Part shown: in pieces, positions 24,148 through 36,373 of the stretch
Position numbering within the stretch: position 1 is the first letter of the stretch
Layout: each line of letters starts with the position of its first letter
Source of the DNA: Coniella vitis
Taxonomy: Eukaryota; Ascomycota; Sordariomycetes; Diaporthales; Schizoparmaceae
Length of the DNA: 64,000 bases
Direction of reading: 5' to 3'
NCBI GenBank assembly: GCA_011317545.1
Contig: WUJK01000003.1
Span: 2,170,001-2,234,000, forward strand
Notes under the pieces: model-generated
Databases searched by the model: none
Told to the model about the DNA's origin: nothing
What the model saw: only the letters and a program-made list of their open reading frames with translations
Translations under genes and position numbers: made by a program

Positions 24148-26849
24148 ATGTCTGGTCAAGCTGGGGCCCCCAAGCTAAGATGGGGTTCCTTGCTGTCACA
24201 AGCAGTCGCCGGCGTCGAAGCCAGGTTGGATACAATGCTTGCTGAGGAGGACCAGCCCAAGTCAGCTCCCAGCTCTACACCCTCGCAACAAATAAAAAGC
24301 CCTACAATAGGTATGCATCCTGACCGACTGTTTTCTTGCGCATCTTCCTCGTTACTCTTTTTCTTCTTGGCTAACTTCGTGCTCTGCTTGATCAAAAATA
24401 GGACCCTCGAGACCCGACTCTGCGAATCGAAATAGAGCCAATGATCGTTTACAGGAACGCCTTGCGCGAGCCGTGGCAGCTAAACAGGCTGGAATCAAGT
24501 CGGACGGTGCTTCAAATAAGCCTTCACCTAACGCAAGTCCACGCCAAAGCATAGACGCCCCGGTACGCAGCTCGACAGACAGTGCGATCGAACCGCCACC
24601 AACGAGCCCCAAGGCAGTGTCATCCCCCCGCGCCTCGCAGGATATTGGACGGCGATCGATCGATTCCAGGGCTGAGGCAAGTCCAGAGACAGCTGAAGAT
24701 GCCACGGCTGATGCGCCTCCTCCTGCGCAAGCCGAGGACCCGAGAGAGCCGAGCAAAGATACGACCAAAGATACGAGCACCGTCGCGGAAGTCGAATCGT
24801 CGGGCGCCGATGTAGCACCTGTTGCAGTTATTGAGATACAAGAAGGTCGAATACAACAATTAGAGAAGGCCTTAGAGGATATGGCGCTTCAGCAACAAGA
24901 AGAAACACATAAATATGTCGAGCAGATCGATGCCTTGCAAGCAAAGCTGCAGTATCTTGCGCGTGAAGCGAGCGATACGGCCAGAAAAGAAGCAAAAGAG
25001 GCGCCCGCAGGGAGCATGGAGAAGAAATTGGCAGAAAAAGACCAGCAAATCGCCGGGCTCATGGAAGAGGGCAAAAACCTTGCGAGCACGGAGCAAAAGC
25101 TGCGGATGGTCATCAAGGGTCTGCGAGTAAAGATTGGCGAGCATGACAAGGAGATAAATAACATCAAGACAGCCAAAGGAAAAGTGGAACAAGAATTGGA
25201 GGCTGCACGCAAAAAGGCGAGGAGGGCCGATGATTTAGAAAAGTACCAGGAAGAGCTGCATAAACGAGTCGGGCATTCGCAGAAAGAGATCGATGCGTTG
25301 AAGTCGGAGGCTTCGATCAAGGACAAGACTATCGCCGACCTAAAAACACAACTAAAGAAATCAGCCGAACAAGCCGAGGCTCTGAGTGCGAAGGTAAACG
25401 AAGATGCCCTGGCCAAAGAGAGACAGCGCATCCGGCAATTGGAAGAGGAAATATCGGATCTCAAGATTGAGAAAGATCTAGCGACCGACCGCAGCAAAGC
25501 GAGGGAAACAGAACTGAAGGAGAAAGCTGAACGCGCTGCCGAACGGTCTCAAGCTGTTGAGCTCGAGTTGAAGGCTGAACTTCAGGTTATGGAAAGCAAG
25601 CTGGAATCCATGAGGGTCATGGCTGAAGAGGTCTCCTCGGGAGCTATGGGCGACTCGCAAGCAAAGTTATTACGTCAGGTCGAAACCCTTCAATCTCAAT
25701 ATGCGATTGCAACGGATAATTGGCAGGGCATCGAAAGTACCCTTCTCGCTCGGGTGGCCAACTTGGAGAAGGAGAGAGACGAAGCGCAGCAACGGGAATC
25801 TGAAATGAGAAAGAAGGCCCGTGAAGCTGTAAGTCATGTTTGCTTGCTCATACTTCGCACACTCGAGATGCTGATCAACTACCCAGGCACTGCGGGCGAA
25901 ACGCAACGAGGAGGAGCTAGAAGATGCAAAGACCCAGATACCCACCATACAACAAGACGTCAAGACATATCAGTCCGAAGTAGAGGCGCTCAAGAAGCGC
26001 GCAGAAGATGCTGAAGCCGAATTGGCTGAAGCGAAGGCAGAACTTGAAAAGCAGAGAATGGTCGTGGCAGATGAAAAGTCGGCAGCAGCAGCATTACGTG
26101 AACAGCACGAACGTCCCAGCCCATGGATTGAGGCGCCGCCGTCGCAATCCTACCGATCCGGTAGCAGACCTGAATCACCCTCGGCATCTATGGCATCCCG
26201 CAGTTTCAGCACCGAGTTGCTTGGATTCGGAACACTATCCAACAAGTTCCGGAAGCCTTCAGCGCCATCAAGCAACGACGACCCTGCTGAAAGATACAAC
26301 TCAAAGAGACCAGCTATTCAACCATTAAGTCGGCAGTCTTTGCACACGCTGGGCACGAATCACTTGGCACCGATACTCAGCCCGTCCATTGATGCTCTAC
26401 CGGCGGCTCCATCTATACATCCACTTGAGAGGAGCGACACGTTTGATAGCATTGAGACATCATCCTCCCCCCAACAGATTGCCCAAGACATGGTTTCTGC
26501 ATCGACTGTTGCCGCAGGGCCCTCGGTACAACTGGTTGAGAAGCTGAGCGCTGCAATCCGGCGACTCGAGTCCGAGAAGGTGGCGACCAAAGAGGAACTT
26601 GCGCGGATATCTGCTCAGCGTGACGAAGCTCGTGCAGAAATGGTGACGCTCATGCGTGAGATCGAAAAAGGTCGGCAAGCGGGCGAAGAGGTTGCAAGAC
26701 TGCAAGCTGAGGTTGCCGAGGTCAACGAAAGATATGAAACAACGCTGGAACTTCTTGGCGAAAAGAGTGAGATGGTAGAGGAGCTCAAGGCAGATGTACA
26801 GGATGTCAAAGCCATGTATAGGGACCTCGTTGAGCGGACAATTAAATGA
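24148..26849 (+). CDS. TMF1/Sgm1-type golgin, Golgi coiled-coil tether
   Basis: Three exons: 24148-24310, 24402-25828 and 25887-26849, closing to 850 aa. The start is MSGQAGAPKLRWGSLLSQAVAG, an N-terminal pattern shared by fungal TMF-like proteins. An acidic Ser/Pro-rich region (about 60-220) is followed by a long coiled coil (about 225-640), a Ser/Pro-rich insert (about 650-740), and a final coiled coil ending KAMYRDLVERTIK, which matches the C-terminal 'TATA-binding' domain of TMF, known to bind Rab6/Ypt6 in animals. Yeast Sgm1 is the counterpart. The expected role is to tether vesicles at the trans-Golgi. The transcription-factor name of the family is historical. Introns are 91 and 58 bp. 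Confidence 0.88.
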
Positions 26850-27027
26850 GGCGCTGGGGCTCCAGAGCTCGCTGTGGGCGTCACGTCTAAGACCGACAAC
26901 AGCGAGCTCTTTGCAAACATCTGGCAGCCGAAATCAATGGATTATGTATTCAATCTCAATACTGGCAGCTATGTCCCTATACGTGCATGCGGAAGCCGCG
27001 TGTATTGCTTTGTAACTGCAGCGGGAG

Positions 27028-28337
27028 TTACAGCTCTATGCCTTCGATCTCTGCCATTCTTTCAATATATTTCCTGACCTATCAAGATGTCAGTCAATTT
27101 TGCACTCTAGTGAAATAAAACAAACCTTTCTCACTGGACCCCAGCTTGTGCTTACCTCCTTGTCTGGGGCCAGATCTACTGCCAAATGGCCGTCCACATC
27201 CTGCTTGTCCGTCTCAGCACCGGCCTTGAGCAAAGCAACGGCGGCATCACCTGCAGAATGAATCCTCATATTAGCCTCGTTGAGCCTCGTACGCTCCAAG
27301 ATTGCATTAAGAATTCAACGTCCTTACCGTGTCCTTCAGCAATGGCATGATGTAGTGCGGTCTGTCCATCCTGATCTGTCGCGTTCAGCGGGCTCTTGCT
27401 CTTGACAAGCAAGTTGACCATTGGCACGGAACCGATGGCAGCTGCGCGGTGAAGGGCATATTGTCCCCGCTTGTCGCGGACGCGGGCGGATGCGGGAGGT
27501 TGGTTTTCGAGGAGCTTACGAGCTATGTCGATGGCGTTTTTAGAGGCAACGAAGTGTAAGACGGTCTGTATGAGAAAAGAAGTCTCTGTATTAGTTTCTC
27601 GAAGATGCATGGGTTGCGATGCGGCTCTGCGAATGCCTGTATGTCCAGCGGGTCAATTATGCCAGGACAAACTTGCCTGGCCGGTATTATCTGCGCGGAA
27701 AGTTTGTCAGCACGAGGATACTTTAACAGGAGAACCTCAAGAGAGGCGTGGAACATGGAGTAATAACGTACTCTTCTCATTTGGATCCGCTCCTTTGCTC
27801 AATAGGAAGTCGACGAGTTTTTCGCTCTCCTTTACACTGGCTGCAATCATGAGTGCCGTCCAGCCCATGTCATCCTATAAAATGAATTTCCCAGATTCTT
27901 AGCATTGCGGTCATTATTTCAAGACCATAACGTTCGTTCAGCGGCAGGGAACAACGAGTACAAGAATGACAGCATACCTGGACATCAACATCAAACCCCT
28001 TCTGCTCGGCAAGGAGCTGCACTATATCTAGCTGATTTGCCGAGGCAGCCCAGTGAATGGGTAGTCTGCCGTCGTCGTCCTTGCGTTTGCTAAGCTTGGG
28101 GTCGACCTGAAAGAGGCAACATTAGCCTCTTGTATCTCGAAAGAAATAAGTAAAAAGGGTTGGTACACACATTCAAGAGTGATTGGACCGTGGAGACTAG
28201 AGAAGAATTTAATATGCAAGATACGAGCTTGGGGAACACAGCCGATGGTGATTGTTCTCACGAATGGCGCATAGAATAAACTCACGGTTGCCGTTCCTAC
28301 ACGCAGCGTGTATTGCGAATTTGGATTGATCGTCCAT
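27028..28337 (-). CDS. 26S proteasome assembly chaperone, ankyrin-repeat (Nas6/gankyrin)
   Basis: Eight exons on the minus strand: 28337-28286, 28196-28171, 28106-27978, 27874-27772, 27690-27677, 27565-27328, 27250-27156 and 27078-27028, closing to 235 aa (yeast Nas6 has 228). Nas6 holds the ATPase subunit Rpt3 during assembly of the 19S base. Ankyrin repeats are seen as GRLPIHWAASANQLDIVQLL, GWTALMIAAS, GQTVLHFVAS, GQYALHRAAAIGSVPMVNLL and GQTALHHAIAEGH. The fifth exon is only 14 nt (codes NNTGQ with the preceding base) and its downstream intron has a GC donor in the strong context CAG/GCAAGT. Without this exon the repeat would break, so I regard it as real. It is divergent from prp46, 975 bp apart. 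Confidence 0.88.
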
Positions 28338-29312
28338 GCTGGCTTCTTTTTGCTCTCCAGATTTTGATTTCACGAAGGCGCAAAGGCAGAGTCAGCGTTC
28401 TGGGGTGTTGCAGCCTGCGGCGTTTGCGTACTTTCTTCGAAGCTTGACGGTAGATGATGTGGATGATTGCTTGCTTGCGTGGTTGCGTGGTTGATCGTCT
28501 GCCTATGTAGTTATTGCCTTCTCCCTTCAGGGCCCTTCAGGCCTGTATTTCGAGCCATTATTTGCACCAGGAGCATAGGCTTACGAGCACCACCGGCAAG
28601 CCATGGCCGCGCTTTTCTTCTACGTCGAAAGAGAGAAATCGCTTCCCAAGGAGTACAGAGCGTTTGAGTACATCAAGCAGCAAATATTTTTTGGGGTATT
28701 TTCCTTTTTTCTTTGCTCGTTGCGCACCTCTTCTTGTTCTACTATGTAAAAGTGTATTGCAGGATGGAGTGACAGGTCGCGATGCGCCACTATGCATATG
28801 ACTTTACTGCTGGGACACTGATGCGAATGATACAGTTACGCATGGAAAGACGTACAAGGACAGAAACAGAAAAAAAGAAAGCTATGCTAAGTAATGTTGA
28901 TTGAATAATTTATAGATCTCCAAGGAAAACTTGGTGCAAAAAAGAACCAAGAGACAAAACATACAACACCGGGTATTCGCTAATGGTCACCCACTTAACT
29001 ACTAATCCGGCCCTTAGTGGCTTATTTAGGGGAGAGCGGACGGGATCCCAAGTTTTCCACTAGGTATGGTCGTATGTATCAGTGCCAGGGTATTTCAATA
29101 TTATATATACTACTTAATAGCACATACTGGTCAGGCCAGGAACTTTTTGGCAAGACGCGACCTTGCATCTTGGATGCGTTCCCAGCTGCATCTTCATCAT
29201 TCGCATGTCAACCAACATCACCAACTCCTCAATCACGCACACACACACACACACGCACAAACACAAAAGAAGCCTCCATACCCCTATACTCTTGGCCGTG
29301 CGGCACAACAGA
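28338..29312. other. Divergent promoter region, nas6 / prp46
   Basis: Contains one TACTATGTA word at 28740-28748 and a CA-rich tract at 29236-29258 close to the prp46 ATG. No separate gene is visible. Confidence 0.5.
29236..29258 (+). repeat. CA-rich microsatellite in the prp46 leader
   Basis: A run of about nine CA units with one G interruption near its end, 55-77 bases before the prp46 start codon, so probably in the 5' UTR. A similar tract precedes alpha-tubulin. Confidence 0.85.
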
Positions 29313-30964
29313 ATGGCAGCCGAAGTCTCGACAAGCCTCGAGTCCCTTGTCTCCAAGAATGCCAAAGCTACCAAGCTCGTTTACGCTGATACAAACGGAC
29401 GCAAACGCATACGCCTCGACCCAGCCCTCAACATCGAGCCAGAAGCCGACAAGGAAGCTCTCTCCATCCGCCTACACGCCGAATACAACAATGTCCTGAC
29501 ACTGCCCGAAGCCCTCGCCGCGAAGCAGACCAATGCCGCCACTGCGCGCAAGAAGGCAAAGAAGGCTCCCGCCGGCGGCGAAGATGCACCAACACCCGCA
29601 GAAGAGAACGCACGGAAGCTGATTGAGGGTATACCAGCCACGGCGCCCAACGGCAAGCCTGGTACAGGCGCCCCACAGACCAGCGCACTGGTGCAGTTCC
29701 GCAAGCCGGCGATGCCAGGCGCAGCAGGTGGCCGCGTGCAAGACGGTGGCACGCAGACGACGAGCCTGATGCGTCTATCAGAGGCCATGAACTCACAGCC
29801 AAAGCCCGAATGGCACAAACCGTGGAAGCTGCACAAGGTCATCTCGGGACATCTTGGATGGGTACGAAGTGTGGCGGTTGAGCCAAACAACAAATGGTTC
29901 GTCTCGGGCAGTGGCGACCGGACCATCAAGGTGTGGGATTTGGCATCCGGTCAGCTGCGGCTGACGTTGACGGGACATATTTCCACCGTGCGTGGGCTGG
30001 CCGTGTCTCCGAGACATCCCTATCTGTTCTCGTGTGGAGAGGACAAGATGGTCAAGTGTTGGGATTTGGAGACGAACAAGGTCATCAGACACTACCACGG
30101 TCATTTGTCCGGAGTGTACACGCTCGCACTACATCCTACTCTAGATGTTCTGGTGACAGGAGGTCGAGACGGTGTTGCAAGAGTATGGGACATGCGAACC
30201 AGGAGCAATATGTGAGCCAGAAACTAGTTTGAAATATGGTGATGATCTGTTCACTGACCATCCAACCTGTCTAGACACGTCCTCAGCGGTCACACTCAGA
30301 CAGTCAGCAGTCTCGTCTGCCAGGAAGCTGACCCACAGGTCATCACAGGCTCTCTCGATAGCCATGTCCGCCTCTGTATGTCCGTACCCTTGACTGTGCC
30401 TTTTCTTGCTGCTAACCTGCGCTTCCAGGGGATTTGGCCGCCGGCAAGACAATGGCGACTTTGACCCACCACAAGAAAGGCGTGCGGGCTCTGGCATCTC
30501 ATCCATCCGAGTTCACCTTCGCCGCCGGCAGCACTTCCAGTATAAAACAGTTCAAGTGCCCCGAGGGCGCCTTTATGCAAAACTTCGAGGGTCACAATGC
30601 CATCATCAACACGCTCGCTGTGAACAACGACAATGTCATGTTTTCAGGTGGTGACAACGGCTCAATAAGCTTCTGGGTATATCTACTCAATTTTGGCTAC
30701 CTCACCGGCTCGTAATAATTTAGCTGACTTGCTGTATAGGACTGGAAGACGGGATACCGTTACCAAGCCCAGGATACCATTGCTCAGCCAGGTTCTCTGG
30801 ACGCCGAGAACGGTGTGTTTTGTTCAACTTTCGATCAATCCGGGCTGCGCTTGATTTGCGGCGAGGCAGACAAGACAATCAAGATCTGGCGACCGGATGA
30901 TGACGCGACCCCGGAAACCCACCCCATCGACTGGAAGCCAACGCTGGCGAGGCGGAAATACTGA
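29313..30964 (+). CDS. Pre-mRNA splicing factor Prp46/PLRG1 (WD40)
   Basis: Four exons: 29313-30211, 30275-30375, 30429-30676 and 30740-30964, closing to 490 aa. It is a member of the Prp19-associated complex that acts in spliceosome activation. The N-terminal 170 residues are Ala/Lys-rich and variable. From about 172 there are seven WD40 repeats, e.g. ISGHLGWVRSVAVEP with GDRTIKVWDL, LTGHISTVRGLAVSP with EDKMVKCWDL, YHGHLSGVYTLALHP with DGVARVWDM, LSGHTQTVSSL, THHKKGVRAL, FEGHNAIINTL with GSISFWDW, and a last blade ending DKTIKIW. The start at 29313 (MAAEVSTSLESL) is preferred over the frame's upstream extension, which runs through the CA repeat. Its stop is 69 bp from the ORC1 stop, tail to tail. 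Confidence 0.95.
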
Positions 30965-31033
30965 ATACGATACACATTTCAAAGAGGACGTTGCAAGAAA
31001 GTGATATACCACGCTCAATATATAGATGATACC

Positions 31034-33435
31034 CTAGACAAGAAGGCACATTGCCTTGATATCAGGATCGTCTCTGAAGGCTAATCGTACCTCCTCGTCC
31101 CCCACGGCAAGCCGGATCTTGCTGGGCCTCTCGGCCTTGTGTGCTTCCAAATTGATAATGCCAGCCCCGGTGAGGTCTACTGCCGCAGCTCCTAAACCAG
31201 CGAGTCTCACGCCCTTTGCGTGTTGCGGTGTCTTGCTTTCCCATGCTCCGTTAGCATTGCTGCCGTTGACTTTTTTCTCCAAAAGTTCCAATTGTCGATT
31301 CCCGTGGGCAAGTCTGAGTGAGCGCTGCATCTCTTCCAACACATCTCCATATGTGCTCTCAGCTAGACCTGTTCGCTGCGTCCGCGCTAGCAACGCAGCG
31401 AGCAACAACCTCGATGCGAAGGGAAGGGCGCGCAGGTATTGCTGCAGCGGACTGCTTGTCGCTTCGCTGATTGCCCTCCGTACGGTATCAATGGTGACTC
31501 TGCCCAACGTCTTCTTTCTGATTGGCGTTTCGCCCTTGCTCTCTTTCTCTCTCTGCCTCTTACTTGGCGTGGTCGGGTCGAATGTAGGGTCGGCGGCTTT
31601 AACCTCTGCTTCTGCTAACTCGACAGCTCTTCGACAGATATCGAGCGCTCTTCGAGCATCTCCACTCACTGCCGCGACTTTACGGCTGGCGAACTGGACA
31701 GCATCGGGCTCGACGATGTTGTCTGGGACGCCTTCCAAGCGTGACTGGACAATTTTCATGAGTTGCTCATGGTTGTAACCCGGGAAAGTGATGCGCGTCA
31801 GACCCAATCGACTACTGATTTTGTTGCTGAGTGTTCTCTCTGGGAGGTCCATGGTGTTTGCCACAGCAAGCACAATCAACCGACTGTGTTTTAACCCAGG
31901 CCAGTTGAAGAAGTTGTACATGACGCCTTGGTTCTTGGTGACCAGCTGATCGAGCTCATCCATCAAAACGACGCATGGGACGCGCCGAGGGCTGGGGTGG
32001 CTAAATTCTCTTTCTAGCAAGTCTAGAGCCTGTGCCGGACTTACACGTTGCCCCTTGAGCGCCTCCCACAGGAGCGAGTAAGCTTGATGGGGGTCTGTGA
32101 TTTTCATGCCGTTGATTTCGACAAAGATGAAGTCGTCGAGCTCGTCTGATTGTACAGCTTCATCCAGGCGTGAGACGACTTCACGAACAGTTGCTGTTTT
32201 GCCGGTTCCTGGTGTCCCAGAGATGTAAATACATGTGCCCATGCCATCTGTGATGGCTGCTTCAAGGTGAGAATAAACCAGACTGAACTCTGCCTCGCGA
32301 CACGGCAGACTAGTGGGAACCGAAGCAACATGAAGGTTTGCCCGGGCGATCTGAAATGGCGAGGATGCATGGTGACTCGGTGACAAAATCCGTGTCGCTA
32401 GAGGCGTAAACTCCAGGTGCTTCTTCACCATGATTCTTATCAAGACGGTCAGCCATGTCCTAGATGTGCTCAATGCGTAAGAGAACTGCCAGATACTCAC
32501 TTTCTCTGTGACGTGGGGGTCATGGGCTTCGACTTTCTCGGTGTCCCTTGAGCTCCGCCTCGAGGTTTTCTCGGTGTCGTCGGTTTCCGCGGCATAACCA
32601 CATCATCCTCAGCGTCTTTCGAGAGGTCATCGTAAAGAGCATCAGGGGATTCCTGTCTCAGCGCTCTCCTCTTTCTGGTGGCCTTGGTCTTGCTTTGAAC
32701 AAACTCGACCAGATCCGAGATGTCTTCAAGACCTTGGTACAAGTCCTCCCATATGAACTCTTCTGTGTATGTGGCCGTCCTTGTATTGCATCCTCGTCGG
32801 CAAACAAAGATTTTCCCATAATCTCGCGAGTTACGCGGGACTTTGCCTTGAGGGTACAATTTCTGAAACTGTTGAAGTGACATGACTTGGGCTCTGCCAT
32901 TGATGGACTCAAGCGGGTTCTTGTCCCATGAAGGCGTGATGTAGAGCTCATTCTATGATGATAAGTCACAATTAGCATCCACCGCCTGCGATCTGAGGAG
33001 CAGTACAACAATCTCCGGCGAAGGACTTACCCAAACATTATCCGTCCGCTTCTTTTGTTTGTTGCGAATCTCCCTCTCCGAGGAGAACCACATAAAGTCG
33101 GCAACCTTGTCGCCTTCATCGTCCTCCAGGAACTCGCAAATAATGCCCACCCAGGCCTCGCCTGTGCCTTCCGCCTTCAGCAAGACGGTATCGCCCAGCG
33201 AGCAGTGGAAAGAGCCCATCCGTGCGCCAATGATTTCCTGCTTGTCTTCCGCAGCTCGCTTCCTCTTCCGCGATGCCGTCCCATGTTGAGTTTGCGAGCT
33301 TTGATTGCTGTTTGCATAGACCCACTCCCATGGATGGTCGTCAATCCCGAGCTCGTCGTCCGAATCTTCTCTCACAATCCCCGGCGGTGGTCTTTTGGTC
33401 CGTTTGGCGCGCTGTGGTGTCCTGATCGATTCCAT
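31034..33435 (-). CDS. Origin recognition complex subunit 1
   Basis: Three exons on the minus strand: 33435-33031, 32952-32501 and 32435-31034, closing to 752 aa. ORC1 is the ATP-binding subunit of the complex that marks replication origins. An N-terminal BAH domain (about 60-190) includes GDTVLLKAEG and WVGIICEFLED, ending NPLESINGRAQVMSL. A basic linker with PRKPTTPRKPRGG follows. The AAA+ domain has Walker A GTPGTGKT, Walker B VVLMDELD, and sensor regions VLAVANTMDLPER and SGDARRALDICRRA. The last acceptor was placed so that the join reads RKIMVKKHLEFTPL, which matches the conserved start of the ATPase region. An ATG 30 bases upstream (33465) is also in frame. The stop region nearly touches prp46. 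Confidence 0.94.
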
Positions 33436-34456
33436 ACTCCCAATGTGGCACGCAGAATTATTCAAGGCGCACTCAGAAAGAAGTTATGACTGCTATGCGC
33501 CGGCGGTAGGCAAATAGAGAGTATGCAAGTCTGTTGTCGCGTTAAGTGGTTACATGGGTTACTGATCAGAAGACGCGACGCGAACCCCTGTTCTTTAAAG
33601 CCCCGTTTTCATAATTGCATATATAGATACGATAATTATGCATGGAAAGGGGTTATCGTTTTAACCATGTATCAGATCAAGGTGAGCTGCAATTAAGAAC
33701 AGCAGTCTCTTGATCTTGCTACAGTATTTGTATCCAAGAAAATTAAACCGCTCGATAATTTGCCATTTATTCATTTATATAAGCGTTTACTCACCGTTTG
33801 CAGATACAAGTGCACAAAAGGATGTCAGCAGGGCACCCGGCAAGATTCATTCCTCTTTCACTGGTCAAAGCAGGGCGCAACTCGGAGCTCATGGACCTGA
33901 AGTCATGGATAGGAAGAGCAAAGCCATACTCGGTAGCACTCCTTACTCTGGGCTTTTCATATTCTTCCAATATGTCTACATATCTTAGCATTCGTGAAGA
34001 GTATAACAAGTCCCCAAACAGAATGCAAAGCATTGAAGGGAAAGGAGGCAAATTATATCTTGGAGACTTGATAAAGAAGTTATTTTGGGTTTCGTGTCCG
34101 GACAGAAAAGTAACCAGCATCTTTATATTTGTGACTCCAGTACTTTCATAGTACTTACTGCAAATCGCAATTCATTGTTGCTGCTACCCTGACCATCTCT
34201 CCTTCCCATCCTTGACCAGCCCTCCCTTCCTTCACCTCTTTGGCTACCTGCGTCTGGAGTGGATGCTCAATCACCCAGACATCAGTCCTCTTTTCATTCT
34301 CCCAATATCGTCAAGTCTCATCTCTTAAACTTTCCCACTACCCACAAATCATTGAGCCTCTTGATCCAGATTTGTCGACGATCGACGTCAACGGCGACCG
34401 CTGCGATTGGAATCACCGTCACCTCCATTGAACGCGACATAAAAGCAGTCAAGAAC
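33436..34456. other. Divergent intergenic region, ORC1 / KH-like gene
   Basis: A/T-rich in its centre, C/T-rich in the last 250 bases. The open frame across 33,798-34,151 has no recognisable product and looks like chance. No exact copy of the 9-bp word, one near copy (TCATAGTAC) near 34,147. Confidence 0.5.
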
Positions 34457-36373
34457 ATGGCGTCAGTCACATCAGATCTGTCTAATGAATACACATCTAG
34501 CGGGAGAGAATCTCGCTGGGCTGATCCCGAGGATTGGGCAACCTCTAAGGCGTTGGAGGGAGTCGACGCGAGCCATGCAAACCCAGATGGATCACAAGGC
34601 ACCGGACGCTCTCACCACGGTCGCGCTGGAGAAAGAGAGTCCTTGGTGAGTCCAGCTTCAACCTTACGCACCTTCATGAGCGAGGCGTAAAAGACCCGGT
34701 TTGACACTCCTATAGACCCTAGAGTTCGCGCTGCCGGATATCAATGGTAATGAGGGCGTGATTGATTTAGACGACCTCATGACTAGACATCTCCTCAACG
34801 AAATACGCAACAAATGCAAGGTCGACATGATACACTATCCGAGGCATGGCTACTTGTCCATTCAAGGTCCTCGAATTCAGAACATCCACGATGCTTGTCA
34901 AGCCGTCCGAGACCTCCTTCGGTCAACTGCCAAGGAACTCGTACTGCGGATGATGGTCATTGTGCACCGCTCGTTCCATACTGCGCATGAGCCCATTCTC
35001 CTTCAAAGCATTGAGGCACTTCGTGGCCCTCACTATGGCCTTGGATATAGAGGCGTGGCAGACTCCCAGAACTCCCTCTTGGACATTAGCGAGGGCGACG
35101 CGGGCTCTCTGACTGCCGAGGCTTTTGCCCATCATATTTGTCAAGCGGCGGCCCGTATCAGCCCAGTCCAAGGCTCGCTTGTCATGAGAGTCCACCTAGG
35201 AAGCCTCATCACCCACAAACGCCAGAAATGTCAAGGAAAGGTTGTTGACCGATACGCTACCACGGCAGAGTTCGAGACGTTTCTTGACCTCGCAGCATCT
35301 CGTGGAACAGTTCATGTCCTTCATGCGTGAGTATATGACGTGATTGAAGTGATTTTCGATGATATCATACAAGACTGACGTTTTGGTGTATTAGCCTTGG
35401 TGATGCCAGCTTGAACCAGAAGGTACGAAACCGCATTTATGCGGCAGCAAAGCAGTTGAAGGAAGTCAAACAACTCAGCGGACCCGAAAAGCAGCAACGC
35501 ATGATCGCCGCCTCGAACATGTTCAAGGAGCTTGAAGGATTGGAAAAGCAGCGCGTATACAAATACCTACCCTCCAATGCATGGACCCATAATGTCTGGG
35601 AGCTGAGGCCGACATACTGCCTGATCCTCTTCACAGCCAATCGCCGGATCGAGATTGATCTTCGTGAAGAGGCATCTGCAACCGGTGGCCGCTTTGAGGC
35701 AGCTGTTCCTCGCATCTTTGCGAACCACTCCAAAAGCGCAGCGGCTGAGGTCGTTGTTACCTGTCCTGACAAAGCGTTCGACTGGCATGTGGCCATCGAA
35801 GCCAATATTGCCGCTCATGGGACTCCAGAAGAGTACAAGAGACTGATCAAGTCACTGCGCTTCAGCAATACCACCCTGCCCACAGAGTACGATTTCCCTG
35901 TTGTTGCTATTCCAGAGACCGCACTACTTGCAGCCAAGGTTGAGAATGTCGCTTGTAAAGTGTCATGGACATTCGAGTGTCGAGACAGTCCCTACAACGT
36001 GGAGTGTTCGGTGTATCACGAATGGATGGACGACTCACTCTCAAAGCACCTGCACCGTAAGCGTGCGCCACACCAACCCCCGTCGATCATTCACATAAAC
36101 ACCGCCAAGCAGACGCCTAGGCCCAGGAAAGCGTGTGGCATCAGTGTTTACGGCCAGACATGGGATAGTGATATGACTGAGCTCGGTCCTCCAAAGCACG
36201 ATTTTGTCTCGAACTTTGTGGGTACCTTTTTCAATAACCAACTTGATGGAGATCTTGTGAAACTATCTCGTAGCTTTCTGGACGAGATTGAGTTCCTCAT
36301 CGATATAATTAGTGCGGAGGACGCTCGAGCGCAACAAGGCCAGTCAGAGACCGAGGCCACGGTACTGCTATAA
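34457..36373 (+). CDS. Conserved fungal protein of unknown function with a KH-like domain (short form, 592 aa)
   Basis: Three exons: 34457-34645, 34716-35326 and 35395-36373, closing to 592 aa. After a polar N-terminus, residues about 88-135 (LLNEIRNKCKVDMIHYP, then GYLSIQGPRIQNIHDACQAV) have the spacing of a KH RNA-binding fold. A second unit from about 170 has AHHICQAAARISPVQGSLVMR. The C-terminal half contains RPTYCLILFTANRRIEIDL and FDWHVAIEANIAAHGTPEE. No catalytic motif, signal peptide or membrane segment is seen. The order of segments resembles the larger gene at 4262. It may belong to the same fungal domain-of-unknown-function family. RNA binding is a guess from the KH-like segment. 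Confidence 0.8.

Noticed and set aside
32436..32460. An alternative ORC1 acceptor after CTAG, 24 bases upstream
   Set aside because: It keeps phase but inserts TWLTVLIR before the conserved segment; the acceptor at 32436 gives the family-like RKIMVKKHLEFTPL.
33798..34151. A 117-codon frame between ORC1 and the KH-like gene
   Set aside because: A/T-rich, no family resemblance, lies in a divergent promoter region.
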